Numbered from the stretch's first letter, positions 54,966 through 63,590 are shown. The stretch is 64,000 bases of DNA from Clostridium_AF sediminicola (GCF_050402865.1 NZ_BAABMF010000003.1:124001-188000), one strand, 5' to 3'. Numbers and translations are program-made. The notes: a model not told the origin generated them from the letters alone.

Positions 54966-55358
54966 ATGGTGAGACCAAAAAAATGGAGAAATGTTTGTTC
55001 ATTACCAGAAATTAATAAATTCGGTCCTATAGATATATCTGAAAATGTTAATGAATCTATAATAATGACTGTAGAAGAATATGAAACTATTAGACTAATG
55101 GATTTGGAGGGATTAAATCAAGTAGAAACTGCTGATACTATGCAAGTGGCACGCTCTACTGTGCAAAGAATTTATAATGATGCTCGTAAAAAATTAGCAG
55201 ATAGTTTAGTGAATGGTAAGGTTTTAATAATCGAAGGTGGTAACTATAGACTTTGTAGTGATTTTGATAACAAAAGAAATTGCAATGTCTGTAAAGGAAA
55301 TAGGCATGGACACGGACATCGTCATGGCAGAAAAAACTCACCAGCAGTAGACCTATAA
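54966..55358 (+). CDS. DUF134 helix-turn-helix protein
   Basis: About 130 residues. VRPKKWRNVCSLPEINKFGP is the DUF134 opening, followed by a sigma-70-region-4-like helix-turn-helix (EYETIRLMDLEGLNQVETAD…, ARSTVQRIYNDARK). The end has Cys and many His (NCNVCKGNRHGHGHRHGRK), suggesting metal binding. ATG 54966 is selected because AAGGAGG precedes it. With DUF5320 it forms a rightward pair, probably autoregulated. Confidence 0.88.
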   Translation: MVRPKKWRNVCSLPEINKFGPIDISENVNESIIMTVEEYETIRLMDLEGLNQVETADTMQVARSTVQRIYNDARKKLADSLVNGKVLIIEGGNYRLCSDFDNKRNCNVCKGNRHGHGHRHGRKNSPAVDL

Positions 55359-55361
55359 AGT

Positions 55362-55393
55362 AAAGATGAGAGACAACACTCTCATCTTTTTTC
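55362..55393. terminator. Terminator between DUF134 and YvrJ genes
   Basis: AAAGATGAGAG and CTCTCATCTTT form a perfect 11-bp stem, with T-runs, overlapping the YvrJ stop codon on the other strand. Confidence 0.85.
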
Positions 55394-55543
55394 ATTTCCC
55401 ATCACCGTCGTTATAACTACTGTTAAATCTTGAATAGATTTATTGAGAATTTCAATCTTCTTTTCAAATCGAACAAGAAGGTATACACTCACAGCTATCG
55501 GAAATCCAACGGATGATACCATGTTAACAAACTCCTCATACAC
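55382..55543 (-). CDS. YvrJ-family small protein
   Basis: 53 residues (YEEFVNMVSSVGFPIAVSV, YLLVRFEKKIEILNKSIQDL): one membrane helix followed by an amphipathic coiled coil, as in YvrJ. These small proteins accompany DUF1659 and DUF2922 in Clostridia, perhaps as holin-like or phage-derived parts. The start is a GTG nine bases after GGAGG. It is separated from its usual partners by the DUF5320-DUF134 pair on the opposite strand. Confidence 0.8.
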   Translation of the reverse strand: MYEEFVNMVSSVGFPIAVSVYLLVRFEKKIEILNKSIQDLTVVITTVMGNEKR

Positions 55544-55556
55544 TATCCTCCGCCTC

Positions 55557-55607
55557 CTCAGAGTCGGCTTAAGAATTAGTAGAAGTTATTCTTAAACGAT
55601 CTCTTTC
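55557..55607 (-). promoter_or_regulatory. Uninterrupted YvrJ leader hairpin
   Basis: CTTAAGAATTAGT…ATTCTTAAAC can form a TTAAGAAT/ATTCTTAA hairpin. The same leader occurs before DUF1659, split by the insertion at 54206-54367. It could be a shared operator or attenuator. Confidence 0.45.
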
Positions 55608-55613
55608 ATTAAA

Positions 55614-56260
55614 TTAATTAAGTTTTTCTTTCATTCTCGTATATGGGATAGTTCTAAGTGGCCGTAGCTTAAATACACTCTTAATAGAATCCCATGCCCT
55701 AAGAATTGCATGTGACTCTGATAACTCAGCAGCCGCCCTAAAGTTTCCCGATGTAATTAGTCCTTGCGTAATATGTTCATTTATACTTGTATCTGAACGA
55801 TTATCATAAATTTCATTTCCTAAACCCATGGTTCCTGCTATACGTGCTCCAATACGTCCAAAAGTACCTGTATATGTTATTACACCCCATTTCAAAATAC
55901 TAACACCAAGTACAATATCTTCATTCTCAGATGCTTCCTTACCATACTTTTGTGCATTATTCATCAAATCATTACTCATAGAATTCAAGGTAGATATCTG
56001 ATTTTTGATTGATTTACCCTTATGTGAGATATTGCTCATTGCCGCAAGAGAAACTTTCCTCATCTCTTCAGTCTCTTCAGCAAGAGTAGCAGTTTGAATT
56101 TCTCTAAATCCTGAAGGGTCACTCATATTAACAGCATTATTTTTGCAATACATAAATATATTATGTGATAATAAATCCCCTGTACTACCAACTAAGCCAT
56201 CTGCATTCAACATGCGACAAAACTCAGGGTTATAGTACCATGATTGTAGATAATGCTACT
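55614..56260 (-). pseudogene. Displaced RHS C-terminal tip (orphan toxin end)
   Basis: The minus-strand frame opens in the RHS core (YYNPEFCRMLNADG) just after a stop and continues through LLSHNIFMYCKNNAVNMSDPSG, the conserved core end. It then runs about 170 residues into a variable tip (GFREIQTATLAEETEEMRK…, ending RTIPYTRMKEKLN). The RHS repeats and N-terminus are missing. An in-frame ATG exists but has no clear ribosome-binding site. No immunity gene follows, so it is an orphan tip. The tip activity is unrecognised. Confidence 0.75.
56116..56253. repeat. RHS core junction repeat, left copy
   Basis: About 138 bp, colinear without gaps and highly similar to 63151-63288; it encodes the conserved RHS core (YYNPEFCRMLN…LLSHN). 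A likely site for homologous exchange of tips. Confidence 0.75.
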
Positions 56261-56302
56261 ATTAAAACACATAAGAATATTGTATCTTATTTCATATTAA
56301 AT

Positions 56303-56346
56303 AAGGAAGATAATACTTAAAGTCAAGTATACCTTCCTCATTTTTT
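56303..56346. terminator. Imperfect terminator downstream of the Fic gene
   Basis: AAGGAAGATAATACTT can pair with AAGTATACCTTCCT, 50-100 bp past the Fic gene's stop codon. Confidence 0.6.
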
Positions 56347-56399
56347 AACATTTAAAATATAAATATTCATTTTTCTTCATTAAGATATTTACTTTATAG

Positions 56400-57146
56400 T
56401 TAAAAACTCACTATCTCTAAATACCTCTCTAGTGTCTCTTTCACATACTCTGCAACCATTTGAACCATAGCTTCTGGATTACCATTTGATTCATGATATG
56501 CTGTAAAGCAATCATAATATCTGCTTCTATCTCCGAACTTCACATTGATAGCAGGATAACCTTCCTTCATAAGTTCTAAATTTAGTAACAATCTACCCGT
56601 ACGTCCATTACCATCAATAAATGGGTGAATACCCTCAAATTTTAAATGAAATAATGCTACACGCTCTACCGGATGCATTTTTTTTATCATTTCTTCATAT
56701 TCTAAAATCAACTCATTCATTTGAACAGGTACAAGGTAAGGTTGTGGTGGTTCATGAACAGCTCCCATAATTCTAACTGGTAATCGTCTATATACACCTT
56801 TATCCTGTTGCTTATCAATCAACACCAAGCTATGAATATCTTTTACCACTTTTTCTGAAAGTGGGATTTTCTGTTTGACAAGATCTTCTACATAAAAATA
56901 TGCATCTTTATGCCCCATTACTTCTAAATGATCTTTTAATGGTTTCTTAGAAATAGTAATACCCTCATTAATAATAAGTGCCGTTTCCTGTAAAGTTAGA
57001 GTATTCCCTTCGATAGCATTAGAGTTGTATGTGAAATCAATTAAGAATTCATCCCTTAATCGCTCTACTTCACCTTCTGTAAGTGGACGACATTTATTTA
57101 ACTGTAATAATAAATCATCTATTTTTCGGAATATTATATTACTCAT
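56400..57146 (-). CDS. Fic-family AMP transferase
   Basis: 248 residues. The catalytic loop HPFIDGNGRTGR (174-185) is complete, so AMPylation (or a related NMP/phosphoryl transfer) is possible. An inhibitory helix motif SNAIEG (42-47, the S/T-x3-E-G/N pattern) lies in the N-terminal region, as in self-inhibited class II Fic proteins. The flap region RIMGAVHEPP precedes it. No separate antitoxin is needed in this class. It sits among RHS remnants but has its own terminator and start. Target unknown. Confidence 0.92.
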   Translation of the reverse strand: MSNIIFRKIDDLLLQLNKCRPLTEGEVERLRDEFLIDFTYNSNAIEGNTLTLQETALIINEGITISKKPLKDHLEVMGHKDAYFYVEDLVKQKIPLSEKVVKDIHSLVLIDKQQDKGVYRRLPVRIMGAVHEPPQPYLVPVQMNELILEYEEMIKKMHPVERVALFHLKFEGIHPFIDGNGRTGRLLLNLELMKEGYPAINVKFGDRSRYYDCFTAYHESNGNPEAMVQMVAEYVKETLERYLEIVSF

Positions 57147-57641
57147 TTTATAGACCTCATTTCTGCTACAATTGCTTTTATACTATTATATCTTAATTTT
57201 CATTACATATCCATAAATTTCAACTATATAAACTTTAAAATAATTGTATATATACAATTATTAGTCCTAGACTTATATTCCTACCCCAATTTGGATTATA
57301 GTACGGTGTAACTTGTTGCATGTTCTACATAATATAAGTCCTATCTATATTTCTAATTATTTCCCATTTAATTATTATAAGTCACATTTGTAACATAATC
57401 TACCAAAGTAGTTTTGAAATAATAATGCTATCAGGTTCTCCATATTCTTAATACAATACTTGTTTATTGTGCATATTAGTAAACCCAGCAGAAAATCTAT
57501 TACTTAAAATTCTACTGGGTTAATGTTATTTAATTAGATATAGCTAACTTGTGAAGTAATTACAAAATTTGATAAGTCAGCAGTACTATAGTGACTCATA
57601 CTTATTTGGGTCACTTGCTTAATTCAATAACTAAATTAACA
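57147..57641. other. Intergenic stretch with an RHS core scrap and terminator
   Basis: Near 57262-57310 the minus strand reads VTPYYNPNWG, a fragment of the RHS core. A terminator lies at 57482-57521. No gene seen. Confidence 0.5.
57482..57521 (-). terminator. Terminator downstream of the immunity-like gene
   Basis: AACCCAGCAGAA pairs with TTCTACTGGGTT (one mismatch). It resembles the hairpins at 1350, 6897 and 61734. Confidence 0.7.
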
Positions 57642-58031
57642 TTACAAATTTAGTAACTGTATATTTTTAAAATGATTCATTATCTCACAAATCAACCTTT
57701 CATCATCGGATTTTATAAACAGAAAAGTGCTATCAAATACCCCTATTGATATGTCCGAACCAACTTTCATCATTGTTACATGATAAAAGTATTGTTCATC
57801 TTCCAATAGTAATGGGAATATTTCGTTATCACTTACAAAACATCGCTCTCCATTATTGAGCTTATCTTCTATTTGGCAAATTGCTTCCCCATAGCCATAA
57901 GCTCCTCGCACAATTTCCCATTCACCTTTTAAGACAACACCATCGATACTATTTACTATTTTTACTAAATAACCTAATTCTAAAATATACTTATTATTAT
58001 CTACTTTGTCGAATATTCGCAGCTCTTTCAC
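57642..58031 (-). CDS. Probable immunity protein of a decayed RHS tip
   Basis: 129 residues, acidic, predicted soluble: ELRIFDKVDNNKYILELGYL…, GEWEIVRGAYGYGEAICQIE. No family recognised. It starts with GTG, eight bases after GGAGGG, 16 bp beyond the end of the broken RHS toxin tip (58048-58510). This is the standard place for a cognate immunity gene. A terminator follows. The complete gene next to a disabled toxin suggests it is kept for protection. Confidence 0.65.
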   Translation of the reverse strand: MKELRIFDKVDNNKYILELGYLVKIVNSIDGVVLKGEWEIVRGAYGYGEAICQIEDKLNNGERCFVSDNEIFPLLLEDEQYFYHVTMMKVGSDISIGVFDSTFLFIKSDDERLICEIMNHFKNIQLLNL

Positions 58032-58047
58032 TAATTAATCCCTCCAT

Positions 58048-58510
58048 TTACTCGGCAATATGGTCCCACGGCAAAGGGTCACCTTTCCTATATCCCCCTC
58101 TAGGTGCTTTATTAGGGTTATTTGGTGTAAGTTAATGTTGATGTGGATTTGTATGATGTTGCGAATCACCATTGTCAGTAAAATCAATATCTATTATTGC
58201 TGTTATTCCTTTGTTATTGTTATTGTACCTGTACTGTCATTTATATCTTCCGCATCACTTGAACTATCTGCATATGTGACATGATGATTTCTATATTCTT
58301 GTATCGCCACATCTACAATTGCTACAACTGTTAATATCGCTACCGCTGCTACAGCTACAGTTATTACAGCTCCTACTCCAGCTAATAGCGATCCCCAAAA
58401 ATATCCATTTAGGTCAACTCTATTTACAGGTTTATTACCACAATACGCAAACATATTACAAGATAATAATTCTCCTGACGGATTTCCATCCTCGCATCGC
58501 TATACGCTCT
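58048..58510 (-). pseudogene. RHS C-terminal tip with frameshift and nonsense mutation
   Basis: The minus strand reads the RHS core end (GNPSGELLSCNMFAYCGNKP…, VNRVDLNGY) and a hydrophobic segment typical before toxin domains. The frame then breaks near 58220 (…GTITITKE stop). In the next frame it continues KGITAIIDIDFTDNG…QHHTNPHQH, a TAA, LTPNNPNKAPRGG and DPLPWDHIAE to the stop at 58048-58050. One frameshift plus one stop (likely CAA to TAA) destroy it. The end resembles known polymorphic-toxin tips with His-Thr-Asn-Pro-His motifs. Confidence 0.75.
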
Positions 58511-58786
58511 TCGTTGTTAACCTTCTGTCAACAACCTTTCGACGTCTTTCTGAGTTCATGCAATGACCTAAGTTGCTCCTGGGTTAAAAACACTTTATGA
58601 AAATTACAAATTTATTTCACTATTACTCGCTAAGCTATATAATCGATTAAAAATGCCTAGATTAAAATGTTAATATTTTTGAATTATTCTTTCATATCCC
58701 AAGCATTAGATTTTAAAGATTTAATAACCTATTTATCGCCTTTATTTATCCCTCTCTCAAAATATTATATATATTTACTATAGTTT

Positions 58787-59419
58787 CTAATAGTCTTCAT
58801 GAAATAGTATTACTTCCTCATCTTTACATTCAGATAATTTAAATTTCAGACCAAGCTTTCTTAACTTTACAACATCATTAAAATCTGATATATACATCGT
58901 AGCATCTCTATCATGAGCTACAGTATAAAACCAACAATATCCCTTAGAAAAAAAACATAAATCATTCGGAAAATATGGATGTCTCCAATTAAATAATCCT
59001 TTTACATCTAGCAGATAACTCTTTACTTCACTACAAATTTTATAAGTACATATATCTACACTACTATCATTACTAAGAAAAGCTATTTTTGAACTTGGCC
59101 ATTCAGTTGGATGATTTCTAATTTTTATCAAATAAGGTTTCAACTTTTCTAAAAATACCTCTGTATTATTTTTAAAAATACGCTGATATTCATACGCCTC
59201 TTTTTTCCTTTGTTCAACAATATCTAAGAACACCAAATACTCTTCTTTGCTATCATATAAACTCTTATCTGCTAAAGCAAATCTTGATTCAATATCTTTA
59301 TTATTCCTATATGTTACTAACATAAATGTATCTGATTTTTGAAAAGCAAAACCAATTAACTTTTTATAAGTATCAAGTTCTAATTCTTCATCAATATTTA
59401 CAATATACATTTTACTCAA
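58787..59419 (-). CDS. Probable immunity protein, cognate to the 59434 toxin tip
   Basis: 210 residues, soluble, no family recognised (VNIDEELELDTYKKLIGFAF, SFNWRHPYF-like core and FHEDY end). It begins 14 bp after the stop of the toxin-like fragment at 59434-59670, the usual toxin-then-immunity arrangement. AAAGGAG precedes the ATG. It has no secretion signal, consistent with cytoplasmic protection. Confidence 0.6.
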   Translation of the reverse strand: MSKMYIVNIDEELELDTYKKLIGFAFQKSDTFMLVTYRNNKDIESRFALADKSLYDSKEEYLVFLDIVEQRKKEAYEYQRIFKNNTEVFLEKLKPYLIKIRNHPTEWPSSKIAFLSNDSSVDICTYKICSEVKSYLLDVKGLFNWRHPYFPNDLCFFSKGYCWFYTVAHDRDATMYISDFNDVVKLRKLGLKFKLSECKDEEVILFHEDY

Positions 59420-59433
59420 CTCCTTTTAAATGC

Positions 59434-59670
59434 TTAATAAAATGATGGATAATACCATATGTGAGGATCTCCATGTATATTTTGATACGTAGGATCGATA
59501 TGAAAGTGAGGATAATGTCCAGGTATCCCATATTTTTCACGTTTCATTTCCTGATAGCTTCCATGAAACTTAGAAGTAGGATTTTTAAGAAAATCGATAG
59601 TACTATAGTGAAATAAATTTATCCTTACTTCTTGTGAACATTTAATAAATTGTATGTACACTGATATCAT
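59434..59670 (-). pseudogene. Polymorphic toxin C-terminal fragment
   Basis: About 78 residues with a His-rich end (KREKYGIPGHYPHFHIDPTY…) and no start-like feature. It has the look of a nuclease-type tip, without the RHS core that should precede it. The likely immunity gene follows at 58787-59419. Confidence 0.55.
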
Positions 59671-59671
59671 C

Positions 59672-59815
59672 TCATATTTGAAATATTCTTTTGGAATTAC
59701 TCAATGCTTTAGAAAAAAATTCATCATCATTTTGAAAAATTTGTTTTGTTTTATTGCTTGCATTAATAAGAATTGTACCCGTATCATCTCAAGTAACAAA
59801 ATAGGTATTATTCAT
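59672..59815 (-). pseudogene. Immunity-like gene remnant
   Basis: The minus strand reads DDTGTILINASNKTKQIFQ then NDDEFFSKALSNSKRIFQI to a TGA at 59672, with an upstream in-frame TGA near 59790. It resembles the C-terminal part of a SUKH-like immunity protein (an impression, not a match), left from an older toxin-immunity pair. Confidence 0.35.
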
Positions 59816-59818
59816 ATA

Positions 59819-61084
59819 TCAACATACAATAACCATATCATGTTTTTTTAACATAAATGGTTGCCCTTCAATTCTCTTAATCAACTTTAATGTATTAATA
59901 TCATATACGTTACAATAATAAACCAACTTATCATTTAAAATTTCAATTTCTTCTGAAATTAAATATTTTGATTCTAAAACCCCTATAAATCCACCCGCAA
60001 TCCTTATTTCTCTTTTATTCTCCCAATTTTCACCACTTAACTCAATAGTACATTTTAATTTATTATTATAGAAATATGCCATTTCACCATCTAAGGTTAG
60101 TTCTCTCAGATTATTTAAACCTTCTACTCTTTTTCTCTGATATTTTTTTGAACTAATATCATAAATGACAATCTCGGAAAAGTTCTTATCAAAATATGTT
60201 ACTTTATAATATATTTTACAATCATTTATATGAATCAGTCTTACTGTGCCCTCTTGTCCTATAAGCTCAACTTTCTCATACGGAATACTTCTATTACCTT
60301 GCTTTACCTCATTTATAAAGGTTTCTAATGGAATAAGATAAATTGCATCCATAGTTCCTCTAAAAGAACTAGTGCTTTTGACATCAGGATCATATACATA
60401 TTCATATTTATCCAGCTCATTATACATCGCTGTATTAAAAATAATATATTCTTTTTCTTTAATTGTACATACCTCTATATTATCAAATCCATGCTTGCCA
60501 AAAAAATCATCTAATACCTGATAACTATTTCCTTCGAACACATCATAGATAAAAATTTGGAATTCATTCTTATCATCTAAACTATTATAGAATCTATCGT
60601 AAACATTGATTTTATCAACTTTATAACCCAAAATATCCTCCTTTAATACAAAGGGATCAAAGTTCCCCATAACATCTAAAGGAGAAATTTTTATATTAGA
60701 ATCATTGGCAAAATTATTTTCTACATAACTTTGCAACTTTACACAAAATTGTTCTTTTTCAACTTGTGTATTATTATTAATTTTGAAAAAGGTTGCAAAG
60801 TATTCTGTATTTCTTTCTTGTATCTCAACATAATATAATTTTAAATAATCATTATTAAAAAAATAATTCATTATTTTTTTAGTTGTATAAATTGATTCAA
60901 CGGAATGATCTGATAAATTGTACTTGAAGAAACCATCATGAACTGTATCACATTTAACATTTTCACTTTCTACATTATTTAGTTTAAAATTCTGCCTAAT
61001 AAAATATATATAATTTTCATATAAAAAAAGAGGTACATAATTTATATAAGCAGTATTTTTTAAACTCAATTCTATAATATTCAT
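59819..61084 (-). CDS. Large immunity-like protein next to a toxin tip
   Basis: About 421 residues, no signal peptide or membrane helix, rich in Tyr, Asn and acidic residues. No family recognised; beta-strand repeats in the second half (REIRIAGGFIGVLESKYLI, DKLVYYCNVYDINTLKLI) suggest a propeller-like fold. The ATG at 61084 has GGAGG eight bases upstream. It overlaps the toxin-like fragment's frame at 61017-61346. The position suggests immunity, but 421 residues is unusually long. Confidence 0.55.
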   Translation of the reverse strand: MNIIELSLKNTAYINYVPLFLYENYIYFIRQNFKLNNVESENVKCDTVHDGFFKYNLSDHSVESIYTTKKIMNYFFNNDYLKLYYVEIQERNTEYFATFFKINNNTQVEKEQFCVKLQSYVENNFANDSNIKISPLDVMGNFDPFVLKEDILGYKVDKINVYDRFYNSLDDKNEFQIFIYDVFEGNSYQVLDDFFGKHGFDNIEVCTIKEKEYIIFNTAMYNELDKYEYVYDPDVKSTSSFRGTMDAIYLIPLETFINEVKQGNRSIPYEKVELIGQEGTVRLIHINDCKIYYKVTYFDKNFSEIVIYDISSKKYQRKRVEGLNNLRELTLDGEMAYFYNNKLKCTIELSGENWENKREIRIAGGFIGVLESKYLISEEIEILNDKLVYYCNVYDINTLKLIKRIEGQPFMLKKHDMVIVC

Positions 61085-61346
61085 AATATATTCCTCCACT
61101 CACTAAAATATTTTTTCTTGTATTAATAAAGTACATTATAAGCTCTAAAAAATATAGAACTCTTTCTCCATTAAGCCCTACACCATGGTAATGATCAAAA
61201 TACAAACCGGGTCTACTTCTAGGACTAATTATATGATTATCAAATTTTTTTATTGAACCACCAGTTGATAAAGCTAACCTTCCAGCATTGAATTGTGTAT
61301 TGGATATTTTGATTGATATATGCATAATTATCACCTGAATCTCCAT
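61017..61346 (-). pseudogene. RHS tip toxin fragment
   Basis: The frame includes QFNAGRLALSTGGSIKKF…, ISPRSRPGLYFDHYHG, a small tip with a YFDHYH motif seen in several polymorphic toxins. It has no N-terminal core in frame and overlaps the next gene by 68 bp, so a frameshift is likely. Confidence 0.5.
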
Positions 61347-61733
61347 CCATATAGAAATATTTACTTCCTGCTATTGCTATTCCAGAATTGCTGGTATCAG
61401 TGATTATTGTAGTTCCTACTCCATTTCTTGATTCAATCTCATTTTATTCCAAGCTCAAAGCTTCCATCAACATATAAATTATTATTTTAATGTCTAAGAA
61501 ATTATTTTGTAATAATGTACCATTAGTAAATGGATAAACTGTCCTTTTCGTTATATTACCGTCACCATCATAGGTATAAGTAATTGTATTTCCTAAGACT
61601 TCATTATCCTCTCTAATAAGCTCATTTAGTTCATTATAATAGTATTTTATCTGTTTACCATTTTCAGTTATAGTTTCAATATTTCCATTTGCATCGTAAG
61701 TATAAGTTATTGGGCTACCATTGTTAGTTATAA
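61347..61733 (-). pseudogene. RHS YD-repeat remnant with frameshifts
   Basis: Minus-strand translation gives classic RHS repeats: NNGSPITYTYDANGNIE, NGKQIKYYYNELNELIRE, NTITYTYDGDGNITKRT. Then, after frame breaks, a carbohydrate-binding-like segment NLYVDGSFELG and NGVGTTIITDTSNSGIA follows, leading toward the tip fragment at 61017. At least two frame changes and stops occur near 61440-61470. Confidence 0.75.
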
Positions 61734-61758
61734 CCCCAATAGAACAAATCTACTGGGG
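61734..61758 (-). terminator. Terminator after the duplicated-domain immunity-like gene
   Basis: CCCCAATAGA pairs with TCTACTGGGG (one A-C mismatch). It marks the edge between the immunity-like gene and the RHS repeat remnant. Confidence 0.55.
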
Positions 61759-61793
61759 TAAAATTAAATGATTTTATATATCCAATATCTTTA

Positions 61794-62558
61794 TTACCAC
61801 TTACCAAAGTTCTTATCATGATAGAAAACATTTTTATTATCTTTACAACCCACAATCATAGAACTACTATCAGATGTTAAATAAAATCCAAAACTACTAT
61901 TGGAATTTTCTTCATTGCTAGGAATTATAGAGTACTTTATTCTCTTATCATAATTATGCGCTAATCTTAAGGCTTGTGTCCCTATACCTATTAAAGCATC
62001 TTTACTTAACATAAGGGTTACTCTACACTTCTTTGAAATATCAATATTATTTTTAATAACTTTTATTTCTGCAACATTACAAAATCCAATTTCGTGACTT
62101 TCTAAAAAATCATTATCAAAATTCAAATCTACCAAGTACTCTAACTTAAGTTCATTAAAATTTACGCTTTTATTTAATTTTTTCGCATTATTAATTCCAT
62201 TATCATTTAATGTACCAAAATCCTCACAACCAAAAATCAATTCTGGGCTACCAGGAGTTAAAAAGAATCCCATTGCTTGAGTTGAATATGAATATCCTAG
62301 TGGTTCAATATGAGAATGATCATACTCAATATATTCATTTGCTAATCTCATAGCATAATTCCCTAGCCCGACTAATCCTTCTTTACTAAAGTTGAATATA
62401 ACCTTACATTGATTTGATACATCAATGTTCCATTCAAAAACTCGTAATCTGGCTATATTCTTATTATTGATTTCATACTCTTCAACTTCATTACAATATA
62501 AAGGTATCTTACTATATTTATTTTTGCTCAAACTATAACTCTCCTTTAAATAAAACAA
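61794..62558 (-). CDS. Probable immunity protein with tandem-duplicated domain
   Basis: 254 residues built from two similar halves of about 100. Half one: ARLRVFEWNIDVSNQCKVIF, FSKEGLVGLGNYAMRLANEY, GFFLTPGSPELIFGCED. Half two: AEIKVIKNNIDISKKCRVTL, LSKDALIGIGTQALRLAHNY, GFYLTSDSSSMIVGCKD. No named family known to me. It lies 39 bp after the RHS tip at 62598-63293, the expected position for its immunity gene. An AGGAGAG-like site precedes the ATG. Confidence 0.65.
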   Translation of the reverse strand: MFYLKESYSLSKNKYSKIPLYCNEVEEYEINNKNIARLRVFEWNIDVSNQCKVIFNFSKEGLVGLGNYAMRLANEYIEYDHSHIEPLGYSYSTQAMGFFLTPGSPELIFGCEDFGTLNDNGINNAKKLNKSVNFNELKLEYLVDLNFDNDFLESHEIGFCNVAEIKVIKNNIDISKKCRVTLMLSKDALIGIGTQALRLAHNYDKRIKYSIIPSNEENSNSSFGFYLTSDSSSMIVGCKDNKNVFYHDKNFGKW

Positions 62559-62597
62559 TTATTGACAACAAGAACTAATTCATTTATATAATTTAAC

Positions 62598-63293
62598 CTA
62601 TAATCGATGACGTTGTAGGATTTTTATAGATTTTTCAAAAACTACAAAAGCATCGTCTACAAACATGTGCAACCTAAATTTTACATTCCCTGCTATATTT
62701 GTTGCAAGATCAAGATTGTAATGATCTAATAGATCGTGAGCAAACTCTCCAACATCTTTCCTTAAAACAATTTTATATGTTTCATTAATTTTAACTTCAA
62801 TACCATATTCTACTTTTTCACCACTAGAATTTTCTTTATAAATTTTAGTGCCATCTTTAATCCCATTTTTAATCTTATCGTATAAGCTATTCTTATCTGG
62901 TTTCTTCCCAGGTTCATTTGGATTGCTAGGGCTACTCCCATTCGTATCCATACTTGTATTACCATCATTAGCAACTTTATCAGCATTATTACTAATTAAA
63001 TCTGCTACTGCTGGTATTTTATCTATATATAATGCGCCTACAACTAGGGCTGCATATACTATATCACCTATTGGAAGAACTAAATCAACTGCAGGTAGCC
63101 AGCTAAAGAATGTAGCTGTTTGCATTGCTAATGCTGCATCATATCCACTTGGGTCATAATACTTAATAGGGTTATTTTTGCAATACGCAAATAAATTATG
63201 TGATAATAATTCACCTTTACTTCCGCCATAAGCATCCGTATTCAACATGCGACAAAACTCAGGGTTATAGTATCTTGATTGCAGATAATACAA
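62598..63293 (-). CDS. RHS C-terminal toxin tip lacking its repeats
   Basis: About 231 residues. It begins YYLQSRYYNPEFCRMLNTD, the RHS core, continues NNPIKYYDPSGYD, then a two-helix hydrophobic region, a Gly/Ser/Pro/Asn linker (near 120-140) and a C-terminal domain (KVEYGIEVKINETYKIVLRK…) of unknown activity. RHS repeats and secretion region are absent; the frame opens at 63303 within a different sequence. The apparent start is a TTG in the core, so expression is doubtful. Likely a displaced tip kept with its immunity gene downstream. Confidence 0.7.
   Translation of the reverse strand: MYYLQSRYYNPEFCRMLNTDAYGGSKGELLSHNLFAYCKNNPIKYYDPSGYDAALAMQTATFFSWLPAVDLVLPIGDIVYAALVVGALYIDKIPAVADLISNNADKVANDGNTSMDTNGSSPSNPNEPGKKPDKNSLYDKIKNGIKDGTKIYKENSSGEKVEYGIEVKINETYKIVLRKDVGEFAHDLLDHYNLDLATNIAGNVKFRLHMFVDDAFVVFEKSIKILQRHRL
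63151..63288. repeat. RHS core junction repeat, right copy
   Basis: Colinear with 56116-56253 at a constant offset of 7035 bp, encoding the conserved core before a different tip. Confidence 0.75.
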
Positions 63294-63590
63294 TGCTGTC
63301 TTGGTATATATCCAATTTTCTCAAACTCTAAACTCATTGGTATCACTGGTCTATCAGAACTGGATACAGTACCCCATTGTTTCAAATCATCAACTTAGAA
63401 CTGTCCGTTTCAAAAGCTTTTGCCATCTAAGTATAGTTTCTACAATGATTTGCAAAGCTTGTAGAGTCATTAGTTTTAGATTCCTTATAGTGTTTTCAAC
63501 GGTTTGAGATATGCTCACCATATTTTTCATTTGTTTTGTAAATGATGAGTTAATAGTCTTTTTCATATTCAATTTTACCATAAGATATCA
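63294..63590 (-). other. Unidentified gene scraps upstream of the RHS tip
   Basis: Two minus-strand pieces adjoin near 63399. One runs 63400-63581 (KKTINSSFTKQMKNMVSIS…), helical like the N-terminus of a transposase. The other is SDRPVIPMSLEFEKIGYIP, resembling a protein end. They may be the ends of one mobile-element gene with its centre deleted; the family was not identified. Confidence 0.3.
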
